The notes beneath the pieces were generated by a model. It was given only the letters and a program-made list of their open reading frames with translations, did no database searches and was not told where the DNA came from. Below are positions 7,635 to 15,181 of a stretch of DNA of 34,833 nucleotides, in pieces. A program made the translations under genes and the position numbers. Origin of the DNA: Candidatus Cloacimonadota bacterium (GTDB lineage Bacteria; Cloacimonadota; Cloacimonadia; Cloacimonadales; TCS61); assembly GCA_021108315.1 (NCBI GenBank), contig JAIORE010000043.1:1-34833 (forward strand), given 5' to 3'. The number at the start of each line of letters is the position of its first letter. Within the stretch, counting starts at the first letter, position 1.

Positions 7635-8090
7635 TTATTTCTTAGTAGCTTCCTGCACAGCTTCTAAAATCGGACTATATCCAGTACAGCGACATAAATT
7701 CCCGGAAAGAGCTTCTTTGATCTCTTCTAAATTTGGGTGAGGATTTTTATTTATTAATTCAGTAGTTGATATTATCATTCCGGGTGCACAAAATCCACAT
7801 TGAAAGGCATTTTTATCAATCATCACTTCTTGAACGTGTGATAAGCCATCTTTGGAAATTCCTTCAACCGTTACGATCTCTTGATTCTCAACCTCGATTG
7901 CCAAAACAAGACAACTGCGTACACTTTTACCATTTAGCAAAACTGCACAAGCTCCACAATCTCCACGATCACAACCGCATTTAGGACTTTTTACACCCAA
8001 TTTTTCGCGTAAAACATCGAGTAGTATTTCGTTTGGTTCGACAAAAACAGTTCTGAATTCATCATTTAATTTTATATTGATCTTAGGCAT
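7635..8090 (-). CDS. xdhC: 2Fe-2S subunit of xanthine dehydrogenase-type hydroxylase
   Basis: The 151-residue small subunit carries two [2Fe-2S] clusters and passes electrons from the molybdenum centre to FAD. The N-terminal plant-ferredoxin-type cluster is bound by CGCDRGDCGAC, with a further cysteine in SVRSCLV. The C-terminal cluster is bound by QCGFCAPGM and GNLCRCTGY. All eight ligands are present and the length is standard. GGAGG lies just before the ATG. It follows hicA by 27 nt and precedes xdhA on the same strand, so transcription with the toxin-antitoxin pair is likely. Confidence 0.93.
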   Translation of the reverse strand: MPKINIKLNDEFRTVFVEPNEILLDVLREKLGVKSPKCGCDRGDCGACAVLLNGKSVRSCLVLAIEVENQEIVTVEGISKDGLSHVQEVMIDKNAFQCGFCAPGMIISTTELINKNPHPNLEEIKEALSGNLCRCTGYSPILEAVQEATKK

Positions 8091-8117
8091 TTTTTACCTC
8101 CGGAATTTTTTTTAATT

Positions 8118-8306
8118 TTAGAATTTTGGTTTTAAACCAGCCTGTTTACATAATTCATTTGCTGTAATTCTATCAATTGTTCGATGTCTCTTTATTGGAA
8201 TAGTTTTGATTTTGTTAGAGTATATAGAATGGTTGCTTCCTTCCCTTAAAAGAAAAAAATCATTCTTCTTAAAATATTTTATTAAATCACGCCGTTTGAC
8301 CGACAT
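8118..8306 (-). CDS. hicA: HicA-family mRNA interferase toxin
   Basis: A 62-residue protein with the compact HicA fold: KRRDLIKYFKKNDFFLLREGSNHSIY, with catalytic-type His26 in the GSNHSIY motif, then TIPIKRHRTIDRITANELCKQAGL. Known HicA proteins bind and cut mRNA and are neutralised by HicB. The start at 8306 overlaps the end of hicB by 20 bp and is preceded by AGAGGT. The antitoxin-first order is one of the two seen in the family. The pair sits inside the molybdenum hydroxylase cluster. Nothing suggests it is broken. Confidence 0.85.
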   Translation of the reverse strand: MSVKRRDLIKYFKKNDFFLLREGSNHSIYSNKIKTIPIKRHRTIDRITANELCKQAGLKPKF

Positions 8307-8526
8307 ATTTTACCTCTACCGGAATTTGTTCAATAAAGCAATCACCAATAGGAATTTCCTTTCCTTGCTCTTCATACGCTAAAATCATTTCATTCAATGC
8401 ATCTCTTAACATTTCTCTACAATCCTCAATGTTTTTCCCTTCTGTAATAACTTCTGGCCATTCGACTAATTGGCCCAAATATCCAGATTCAATTTTGGTA
8501 TATTTCGCTGTGTATGTATGTAACAT
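8287..8526 (-). CDS. hicB: HicB-family antitoxin
   Basis: A 79-residue HicB-type protein: an N-terminal strand region (MLHTYTAKYTKIESGYLGQL), WPEVITEGKNIEDCREMLRDALNEMI and a short C terminus. This is the short form without an appended DNA-binding domain, so autoregulation through an HTH is not evident. It should bind and block HicA, whose gene overlaps its 3' end. AAGGAGG precedes the ATG. Just upstream is a palindromic repeat (8546-8659) that may carry the promoter or mark an insertion boundary. Confidence 0.85.
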   Translation of the reverse strand: MLHTYTAKYTKIESGYLGQLVEWPEVITEGKNIEDCREMLRDALNEMILAYEEQGKEIPIGDCFIEQIPVEVKYVGQTA

Positions 8527-8545
8527 ATTTCCTCCTTAATTTCCT

Positions 8546-8659
8546 AAAAATCCCAAGTCGGGTTTTGTGAAATATCTTGTTAATCTACTTTCTCAAAAGT
8601 TGTAACATTGCATATTATTTATAATTAACTGTTTTTACAGAACTCGGCTCGAGATTTTA
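8546..8659. repeat. MITE-like element with inverted ends between xdhB and hicB
   Basis: The left end begins AAAATCCCAAGTCGGGTTTT (from 8547) and the right end, read on the minus strand from 8658, begins AAAATCTCGAGCCGAGTTCT. The ends agree over about 26 positions with about six differences, all transitions. Each end is itself palindromic (CCCAAGTCGGG, CTCGAGCCGAG). The interior is AT-rich and non-coding. A related end occurs at 4813-4848 inside the nucleotidyltransferase relic, and a shorter match to AATATCTTGTTAA at 14497-14510. Confidence 0.5.
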
Positions 8660-8680
8660 ACAACTGTTAACCATCAACTA

Positions 8681-9529
8681 TCAACCAATAACTTCTTTCA
8701 TCCCTCTTTCAAACATAACTTGAATCATATGGGTTCGGTATTCTTTTGATGAACGAATGTCCGTAATCGGTGAAATTTCATTAGGAATCATTTTTTTAGC
8801 TTTTTGAACGAGTTCATCAGTTATTTTATTTCCATTTAATAGGTTTTCTATTTTTGCTGATCTTTGGGGAATAGGTCCAACGGCACAAAAAGCGATTCGA
8901 TATTGCTGATTTTCTAAGGCAAGGATTCCAATACCAGCTTGAGCAAGATCTTCTCCTTCATATCTGGATAATTTTCTATACGTCCCAGCATGCTTCAATT
9001 TAGGAAATTCTATTGATATTCCGATTACAATTTCATCATCTTTCAAAGCTGTTTTTCTAGGTGTTTTGAACCATTCTGAAATGGGAATTATTCTCTCTCC
9101 AATAGAATTTCTAACAATAACTTTAGCTTCATAAATCAATAATGCAGGAGCTGAATCTAAACTGGGAATTGCGGAACATATATTTCCTGCTAAAGTTGCT
9201 CTATTCCGAATTCCAATTGACGCAACTTTTCCACTGGCTTGCCATAAAACAGGAAGTTTTTCTTTGATCAAATCCGAATCAATAATTTCTGAAAAAGTAA
9301 CACCTGCTCCAATAAATACTTTTTCCTCAGAAAATGTAATCACATTTAAATCAGCAATATCTTTTACATCAATAACAAGATCTGGATTAATCAAATCTTC
9401 TTTTAAATATACGATAATATCTGTACCACCAGCTAAGATTTTTGCTTTCTCTTTATGTTTTAATAATAATTTAATTGCTTCATCTAAATTTTGGGGTTTG
9501 ATATATTCAAAATCACAAGTTATTGCCAT
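8681..9529 (-). CDS. xdhB: FAD-binding subunit of xanthine dehydrogenase-type hydroxylase
   Basis: The 282-residue medium subunit holds FAD and hands electrons from the iron-sulfur clusters to the acceptor. It shows the FAD motifs AKILAGGTDIIVYLKED near residue 31 and TLAGNICSAIPSLDSAPALL near 115, and the C-terminal CO dehydrogenase flavoprotein domain (YRKLSRYEGEDLAQAGIGI). Length is normal. AGAGAGGT precedes the ATG. Upstream on the same strand, across a 220-bp repeat-bearing gap, is the cyclase-family gene; downstream are hicBA and xdhC. Confidence 0.92.
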   Translation of the reverse strand: MAITCDFEYIKPQNLDEAIKLLLKHKEKAKILAGGTDIIVYLKEDLINPDLVIDVKDIADLNVITFSEEKVFIGAGVTFSEIIDSDLIKEKLPVLWQASGKVASIGIRNRATLAGNICSAIPSLDSAPALLIYEAKVIVRNSIGERIIPISEWFKTPRKTALKDDEIVIGISIEFPKLKHAGTYRKLSRYEGEDLAQAGIGILALENQQYRIAFCAVGPIPQRSAKIENLLNGNKITDELVQKAKKMIPNEISPITDIRSSKEYRTHMIQVMFERGMKEVIG

Positions 9530-9621
9530 TTTACCTCTCTTTTTTTACCACGAATTAACTCTAATTATCACGAATAATGTTATTAATACAAAAGTTGACT
9601 GCTCGAATTGTCAAAAAGACT

Positions 9622-9725
9622 AACCGCAAAGACGCTAAGATAAACTTTTTAAACATCATATTCCCTAAATCTATTTTGGAAACAAAAAAATTTCCCTTTT
9701 TTGCGTCCTTTGCGTCTTTGCGGTA
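9622..9725. repeat. MITE-like element with ACCGCAAAGACGC inverted ends
   Basis: AACCGCAAAGACGCTAAG at 9623-9640 matches the reverse complement of the right end (TGCGTCTTTGCGGTAA, 9711-9726) almost perfectly, enclosing about 70 bp of AT-rich sequence. The word CGCAAAGACGCTAAGA recurs exactly, inverted, at 24464-24480. The element lies between the cyclase gene and xdhB inside the cluster and has no coding capacity. Confidence 0.5.
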
Positions 9726-9750
9726 AATCATCTTCTTTTCTCTTCTCTTT

Positions 9751-10569
9751 TTATTCTGGAGCTTCCATCGCTACAATTCTGCACATTGAAGATTCAAGTT
9801 CAATTCCGCGTAAGGGGAATAATCCTATCCAAACACGTTTATTACTCACTTTTTCAATTTCACCACCCAAATTTTCTGCATGTAGCAATCCTTTTGGAAA
9901 AAGATTCAAATGCATAACTTGGTAAAATTTTTTCAATGGGAACATCTCTTCCCAATCTTTTCCATAATCAGCTATGAGTTTTTGCTCAGCTTCCTTAAAT
10001 AATTTTGGATGCCAATCTCGAATAATTGTATTCATAGGATGATCCGCACTTCCACAATCTACTCCGATCCACTTGATCTTCATATCCAAAGCCCATTCAT
10101 GAAATTCCGGATTAGGACCTGGATGTTTCACAAAATACCGTATTTCGTCAGATTTCGGTTGATCCCAGCTATATTTATAATAGCCTGTATTAATAATAAG
10201 AATATCACCTTTTTTGATCTCAACTTTTTTCATCAGCATTTCCGGTGAATAAAGTGAATAATCTTCAACTTCATCAGAAATATCAACTACAACTCCTGAG
10301 CCAACCCAATCATCCATTGGAACTTCTCCAATTGTTTTTCCACTTGCAAAGAAATGGATCTGCCCATCAATATGAGTTCCAACGTGGTTACTGGTTTTAA
10401 TAATTTGTCCATTTGCTCCTTGTCCCATATGAGCACCTGCCAAACGCTTGAAATATTGAATTTGTAAAGGCATATAACTGGGCCAAGGTGGGGTGTGAAT
10501 ACTCAATCTCTGTGTTAGATCGTACATTTTTACTTTACTCATGAAACTTAAAAAATCGTTTTGATTCAT
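9751..10569 (-). CDS. Cyclase-family metal-dependent hydrolase (isatin hydrolase / kynurenine formamidase type)
   Basis: A 272-residue member of the bacterial cyclase family, metal-dependent amide and lactam hydrolases that include kynurenine formamidase and isatin hydrolase. The diagnostic metal-binding motif is SNHVGTHIDGQIHFFASG at about residues 63-80. DILIINTGYY near 122 and WIGVDCGSADHP near 167 are further family blocks. It is longer than kynurenine formamidase (~210) and close to isatin hydrolases. There is no tryptophan-pathway neighbour. Its place between ylbE and xdhB suggests ring opening of a hydroxylated heterocycle, which is inference. AAGGAG precedes the ATG. Confidence 0.82.
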   Translation of the reverse strand: MNQNDFLSFMSKVKMYDLTQRLSIHTPPWPSYMPLQIQYFKRLAGAHMGQGANGQIIKTSNHVGTHIDGQIHFFASGKTIGEVPMDDWVGSGVVVDISDEVEDYSLYSPEMLMKKVEIKKGDILIINTGYYKYSWDQPKSDEIRYFVKHPGPNPEFHEWALDMKIKWIGVDCGSADHPMNTIIRDWHPKLFKEAEQKLIADYGKDWEEMFPLKKFYQVMHLNLFPKGLLHAENLGGEIEKVSNKRVWIGLFPLRGIELESSMCRIVAMEAPE

Positions 10570-10583
10570 AATATTCTCCTTTT

Positions 10584-10674
10584 AAGTAGATCAACATTCC
10601 AATGTTGAAAAACTTATAATTTTATAACTATATTTTCAAAATTATCCGGCAATTTTGGAAAATTGCTCTACTTT
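10584..10674. repeat. Palindromic MITE-like element between ylbE and the cyclase gene
   Basis: The left end AAGTAGATCAACATTCCAAT (10584 onward) and the right end read on the minus strand, AGTAGAGCAATTTTCCAAAA, share the pattern GTAGAnCAAnnTTCCAAnnTTG. The right end alone contains a perfect GCAATTTT/AAAATTGC palindrome at 10649-10666. The element fills the whole space from the ylbE stop codon to the cyclase ribosome-binding site. In mRNA it would fold into strong hairpins and could affect stability or coupling. Confidence 0.5.
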
Positions 10675-12107
10675 TATATCAACTCTTCACTATTCTGCAA
10701 ATTTTTCTTTATACTCTCGGCTAAACCTGCTACTGCTTTCTTAAATGGTTCAATTGGAGCACTCAAAACTCCGGCTCCTACTTGTCCAATTCCCGGTTCT
10801 TTGTGGGCAACTCCCGTATCAATAAAAGGTAATACAGATTTATCAATAACTTTCATAACATCAATTCCTGTAGGAGTTCCCCTGAAATTAAGATATGGTA
10901 TTTGATAAATATTATTTTCACCAGCTGTAATTTCATACATCGCCATTGTGTAATTAACTGCATCATTCGCAGTTCCTCCTACAAATTGAACGATCGCCGG
11001 AGAAGCAGCAATTGCAAAACCACCAAGTCCGTTGGTTTCTGTGATAGAGCTATCTCCAATATCTGGGTTAGCATCTTCTTTGGTAAATCCAGGAAAATAT
11101 AGTGCATCAGGTACAAGTGCTGCACCTACAAACCATTCATTTTTGGTGCCGGCAAGTTGTAAACCAAAATCAGTTCCGTTACGCGTCATAGCAATCACAA
11201 TGCTACTGTTTTCAATATTACGAGCTGCATCAAGAGTTGCTTTACAGGCTGGCATAGAAAGATTCAAGAAAAAATGATCGTTTCCATTTATAAATTCAAG
11301 AACTTTTATAGCGGTTTCAGTATCTTTGGCAGTTTGAATAATTGCAGGAGCAATAGAGCGATAAAATAAGGAATTTCCAGCTCGATTTCTATTATGAATT
11401 TCATCTCCCATATGCAAAGCCTGAGCAATCATATTTTTAAGATCAATTTTTTCTGCAACTTCCATAGCACTTTTCAGAGTAGGATAAAGATCACTTTCCA
11501 TCCATTTTAACCTTTCGATTACCTCTGGACTATAAGCTCCATACCGCAGAACTTTCCCTAATCCTTCGTTCAATGTACAAAAAGCTAAATTTCCGTATTC
11601 TTCATTTTTTATGATGAAAACCGGCATAGAAGCAGATACAACTCCAGCCATTGGTCCAACTGTATTATGTTCGTGACAAGGAGAAAATTCAATTTCATTT
11701 GATGAAGCTAATTTTTCTGCTTCCTCCTTTGTATTCGCTTTTCCCTCATAGATTAAAGCTCCGATTACAGCACCTTTCATTGGACCACTCATTCTGTTCC
11801 AAGTAAGTGGCGGACCGGAATGGAGTAAAAGATTTTCCTTCATATTTGGAATGACGTTTCTGGCAATATCCAAGCCGATTAAAGTAGGTTTTCCACTTAA
11901 AATTATTTGAATAACTTTTTCATTGGCTTTTTCAATCGATTCTTTATTGTCATCCAGAATTTGTTGAGTAATATTTTCGATTTCTACTGGAGGTTTCCAA
12001 TCTACATTTACAACTTCTTGTTCCTGTTTTTCCAAATCATCTTTAAAAGATTCAAGTCCAATATTTGCAACTTTAATTTTTTTCTTAAAAAGTTTCTTTA
12101 AACTCAT
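10674..12107 (-). CDS. ylbE: YlbE/DUF1116 protein, oxamate carbamoyltransferase AllG-like
   Basis: A DUF1116 protein of about 477 residues. Conserved blocks are SGPPLTWNRMSGPMKGAVIG, then FSPCHEHNTVGPMAGVVSAS near residue 143, a helical ALHMGDEIHNRNRAG segment near 230, and ETNGLGGFAIAASPAIVQFV near 360. In E. coli the homologue YlbE, with FdrA and YlbF, has been linked to oxamate carbamoyltransferase (AllG). The 60-residue lysine-rich N terminus precedes the conserved domain. GGAGG lies 1 nt before a first ATG and 4 nt before a second, so 12107 is preferred over 12110. It starts about 10 nt after fdrA ends, so the two are co-translated. Confidence 0.87.
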   Translation of the reverse strand: MSLKKLFKKKIKVANIGLESFKDDLEKQEQEVVNVDWKPPVEIENITQQILDDNKESIEKANEKVIQIILSGKPTLIGLDIARNVIPNMKENLLLHSGPPLTWNRMSGPMKGAVIGALIYEGKANTKEEAEKLASSNEIEFSPCHEHNTVGPMAGVVSASMPVFIIKNEEYGNLAFCTLNEGLGKVLRYGAYSPEVIERLKWMESDLYPTLKSAMEVAEKIDLKNMIAQALHMGDEIHNRNRAGNSLFYRSIAPAIIQTAKDTETAIKVLEFINGNDHFFLNLSMPACKATLDAARNIENSSIVIAMTRNGTDFGLQLAGTKNEWFVGAALVPDALYFPGFTKEDANPDIGDSSITETNGLGGFAIAASPAIVQFVGGTANDAVNYTMAMYEITAGENNIYQIPYLNFRGTPTGIDVMKVIDKSVLPFIDTGVAHKEPGIGQVGAGVLSAPIEPFKKAVAGLAESIKKNLQNSEELI

Positions 12108-12117
12108 CATTCCTCCA

Positions 12118-13665
12118 CTATATTTTTTTTAATTTTTGAATAATTGAACTAGCTAATTCCGCAGCAGCAGCATTTGAAGGCATCACATTTATGCCGGCAA
12201 ATTCCAGACTTTCAATTGTCATAGCTTTACCTTGTGGATCTTCTTCTGTTCCAGTTACAGAGCAGATAAAAGAAATTCCTTCTGAGGCATTTTGAGCTTC
12301 TCGAATCACTGGTAAAATCTCTCCAACTGGATTTTCATTAGCTCCATATCCTAAAACGAGATCAAACAATATCACTGCTGTTTCAGGGTCTTCAGCTTCT
12401 TGAAGAATCCTTTTATTTCGCAGTTCAAAATCTATCATAGGATGTAGCCTACCAACAGTGAATTCATCTTCTCCAAGATCTACAACGGTATGTTCTTTAC
12501 TAAACCAGGAATTTTCTAATTGAAACTGAATTTTTATGGCTCGATTACTGTAAATATCAATATTTTTTGATAGGATAATCAAAGCTTCATCACAAAGAGT
12601 TCCACCACTAAAAACTCCACGAACATATTTACCAGTTGAAGCAATATTTTCCAATTCCTCTTCACAAATTCCAGAAAAAGCTAATTTTCTTTGAGATAAG
12701 AAACTTTTCACACCATCTGCTGGTTTATTTTCTGATAAAGCACAGGCTGTTAAGGCGGCTTCTTCCAAAGTTTCGCAATATAATACGCCATCTACATTTT
12801 CCGAAATTGTTCCAAGAAAAATACATACAACAGGCTTTGAAATTCCATTAATAATTAGTTTAATCTTATCTAATACTATGGGGTGAGGTGGTTTTGAAAT
12901 TAAAACAATTATCTTGGTATTTTCATCTTCATTAAGTGCTCGTAATGAAGAGATAAACATCATTCCGCCAACTTGTTCTTTGACATCACGACCACCTGTT
13001 CCAATTGCCTGAGAAATTCCACAACCATTATTTGAAATGATCGAGCTAACTTCCTGTAAACCAGTTCCCGAAGCGGCAATAATTCCAATATCTCCTTTGT
13101 TTACTACATTTGCAAATGCTAGTGGGATTCCATTAATAATCGCTGTTCCGCAATCCGGTCCCATCATTAATAGATCATTTTCCAAAGCATAATTCTTTAA
13201 ATTAATTTCAGTTTCCAAAGACACATTATCAGAAAAAAGCATAACATTCAAACCTTTTTGTAGGGCTTTCATCGCTTGCTTTCCGGCATATTTTCCGGCA
13301 ATTGAAATTAATACGAGATTGCATTCAGGACAAATATCCACCACACCATCAATACTTTTTGGAGAATAAGACCCTTGTGATGACTTTTTGTTTCTAATTT
13401 TAAAAAGTAAATCATTTATTATTTCCTCAAGATTTTCCAAGAGTTGTTCATCTTCTGAATTTACTACCAATAATAGATCGGTATCACTACAATTATCAAA
13501 TTCAGGTAAATATAGATTTGACATCTTTAGAATAGCTTTGTTCTCCAAAGTTGCCATCACAACTGCTGCATCTATCACTCCGTCCATTTCTGTAATCTCT
13601 TTGCCAACGATCATTAAGCTCACAGAATCGTAATACTCACCTGTTTTAATTAAGCTTTTTATCAT
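12118..13665 (-). CDS. fdrA: FdrA-like acyl-CoA synthetase-fold protein (AllF-like)
   Basis: A 515-residue FdrA family protein, built from succinyl-CoA synthetase alpha-like domains. Visible blocks are LMMGPDCGTAIINGIPLAFA near residue 166, IGIIAASGTGLQEVSSII near 193, and AIGTGGRDVKEQVGGMMF near 217. These are followed by a second Rossmann-like half with GVFSGGTLCDEA near 342 and LGYGANENP near 438. In E. coli FdrA works with YlbE and YlbF, reported as oxamate carbamoyltransferase, which yields carbamoyl phosphate. AAAGGAG precedes the ATG. The start overlaps the end of the DUF2877 gene by 20 bp, and ylbE follows almost directly. Confidence 0.9.
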   Translation of the reverse strand: MIKSLIKTGEYYDSVSLMIVGKEITEMDGVIDAAVVMATLENKAILKMSNLYLPEFDNCSDTDLLLVVNSEDEQLLENLEEIINDLLFKIRNKKSSQGSYSPKSIDGVVDICPECNLVLISIAGKYAGKQAMKALQKGLNVMLFSDNVSLETEINLKNYALENDLLMMGPDCGTAIINGIPLAFANVVNKGDIGIIAASGTGLQEVSSIISNNGCGISQAIGTGGRDVKEQVGGMMFISSLRALNEDENTKIIVLISKPPHPIVLDKIKLIINGISKPVVCIFLGTISENVDGVLYCETLEEAALTACALSENKPADGVKSFLSQRKLAFSGICEEELENIASTGKYVRGVFSGGTLCDEALIILSKNIDIYSNRAIKIQFQLENSWFSKEHTVVDLGEDEFTVGRLHPMIDFELRNKRILQEAEDPETAVILFDLVLGYGANENPVGEILPVIREAQNASEGISFICSVTGTEEDPQGKAMTIESLEFAGINVMPSNAAAAELASSIIQKLKKI

Positions 13666-14479
13666 ATAAAACTCCTTTCATTGTGTAAATAAATCCGGTT
13701 AACATATCAGAACCGGATGTATGCCCTGCTCCTAATATTTTTTTGAGATATACGTTCATCATCACTTTATCATCTGAATTCATTGCTATTATGAAATTAC
13801 GAAAATCCTCATAGTAATGATCTTTATAAGCAAATTTTAGAAAAGTATTTGAGATAAGGTTTTTTCCTAATGAGTTCTTATAGCATTCACTTTTTAAATC
13901 TGGAAAACCTGAAAATCCTGCATTTTCTAAATAATTAAGAGCATACAACACTCCTGTATTGAAATCATCACCAGACGGAGTAAGTCCAAAACCAATTCCT
14001 CGCATTTTTTTAGCAATTTCAGGCAATTTATTTAAGGAAAATTTATTTGTAAGCCTTGATACATATTTGCATAAATTTTTCTCAAATGTTGAGATAAAAT
14101 GAGATTTATTTTCAGGAAAAATTACAAAAGCTAAACTTTTTGTGGAGAATTGTAATTTTGAGGTGGAAATTAACCAATTAATTCTTTCTTGGAGAACAGA
14201 AAAATTAGTTATAAAATATTTTTTCTCAATTATTGTACTTTTAGATAAAATACGAGGAAATTTTATTGAATTAATTTCAAGAAAATTTGAGCTGATATGA
14301 ATGAATAAAGATTTTTTTGGTAATAACTTTACAACAATATTATTTGGTCCATCTCCTATTTTATGATTTACAATCGAAACAAGATCTTGTCTCAAATAAT
14401 AATTATGAACTTTGTCAAAAGATGAATGCAGGATGTAGTTACCCTCATTTATACGATCACCAAAGCTCAATAATTCCAT
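13646..14479 (-). CDS. ylbF: DUF2877 protein (YlbF / AllH-like)
   Basis: A 277-residue DUF2877 protein. The family signature is RGIGFGLTPSGDDFNTGVLY near residue 160, with a second block ILGAGHTSGSDMLTGFIYTM near 250. The N-terminal half is poorly conserved. The E. coli homologue YlbF (AllH) is the third partner of FdrA and YlbE. A TTG lies 3 nt upstream of the ATG at 14479, but GGGG sits 7 nt before the ATG, so the ATG is preferred. It is the first gene of the cluster. A perfect TTGACA hexamer on the minus strand (14570-14565) is the best -35 candidate, but no good -10 follows. Confidence 0.8.
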   Translation of the reverse strand: MELLSFGDRINEGNYILHSSFDKVHNYYLRQDLVSIVNHKIGDGPNNIVVKLLPKKSLFIHISSNFLEINSIKFPRILSKSTIIEKKYFITNFSVLQERINWLISTSKLQFSTKSLAFVIFPENKSHFISTFEKNLCKYVSRLTNKFSLNKLPEIAKKMRGIGFGLTPSGDDFNTGVLYALNYLENAGFSGFPDLKSECYKNSLGKNLISNTFLKFAYKDHYYEDFRNFIIAMNSDDKVMMNVYLKKILGAGHTSGSDMLTGFIYTMKGVLYDKKLN

Positions 14480-14611
14480 CAATAAGCCCCACAGAAAATA
14501 TCTTGTTAAACTAAATAAGAATCCTAATTAACTAATATTCAAAAATCTTTTTTTTTGATTAAGGTGTCAATTAATTTAATTTGTATTTTTATGGATTAGT
14601 TTGTTATTGAT

Positions 14612-14633
14612 AAAAAAAGCTAATTTAAGCTTT
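14612..14633 (-). terminator. Intrinsic terminator overlapping the membrane-protein stop codon
   Basis: Read on the minus strand, AAAGCT, a 6-nt loop and AGCTTT form a perfect stem that runs into a T7 tract (14618-14612). The TAG stop at 14622-14620 lies within the hairpin. It closes the malQ / membrane-protein unit and separates it from the downstream YlbF-FdrA cluster. Confidence 0.6.
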
Positions 14634-15180
14634 CATCTTTTTCTTTCGTAACTCCGAGAGTTCGAGTTGATTTGATAAAATCCAAAAATCTTTTGGGTCT
14701 GATGATTAGTATAATAGCAATTAGAATTTTTATCGAATACTCAACAATTTTTCTAAGGCTATTAGATGAAATTGTATTTGATGATCCTGAATATTTTTTT
14801 GCTTCCTGAATGATACCAATCAATTGACTTCCTAATGAGGGAATCGCCTGAGTGAGTACAAAAATACCGATTCTAGAAAAAATGAGTGCTTTGAATTTTT
14901 CATAATTAATATTTATAGATGTATTGATACTTGCTATATCATTCACCATTAAACTTGAAATATTTTTTGCAAAAAACCATAAAATAATACTAATTAATAA
15001 AGATAAAATTGGTATTGTAACCATTCGAATAATAAGAATATTAGTAAATTCAAATTCATCTGGATTAAGGCGATATGAAAATATTGTATTAATAATTACA
15101 TTAAGAGTGGATATCGTTTTTATAAAAATTGTCAGCGCTATAATCTTACAAGATAAAGCTGCAATGTCTTTTAAAGTCAT
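14620..15180 (-). CDS. Uncharacterised four-helix membrane protein
   Basis: This 186-residue protein is not recognised. Hydropathy by eye suggests four membrane segments at about 8-32, 47-72, 98-122 and 143-162, and a charged C-terminal tail (TKEKDESLN). The segment RIGIFVLTQAIPSLGSQLIG and the closing IIRPKRFLDFIKS resemble small integral membrane proteins of unknown role. The ATG lies 1 nt after the malQ stop, with GGGAGA inside the malQ 3' end, so translation is coupled to malQ. A terminator follows at once. No function is proposed. Confidence 0.65.
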   Translation of the reverse strand: MTLKDIAALSCKIIALTIFIKTISTLNVIINTIFSYRLNPDEFEFTNILIIRMVTIPILSLLISIILWFFAKNISSLMVNDIASINTSININYEKFKALIFSRIGIFVLTQAIPSLGSQLIGIIQEAKKYSGSSNTISSNSLRKIVEYSIKILIAIILIIRPKRFLDFIKSTRTLGVTKEKDESLN

Positions 15181-15181
15181 G

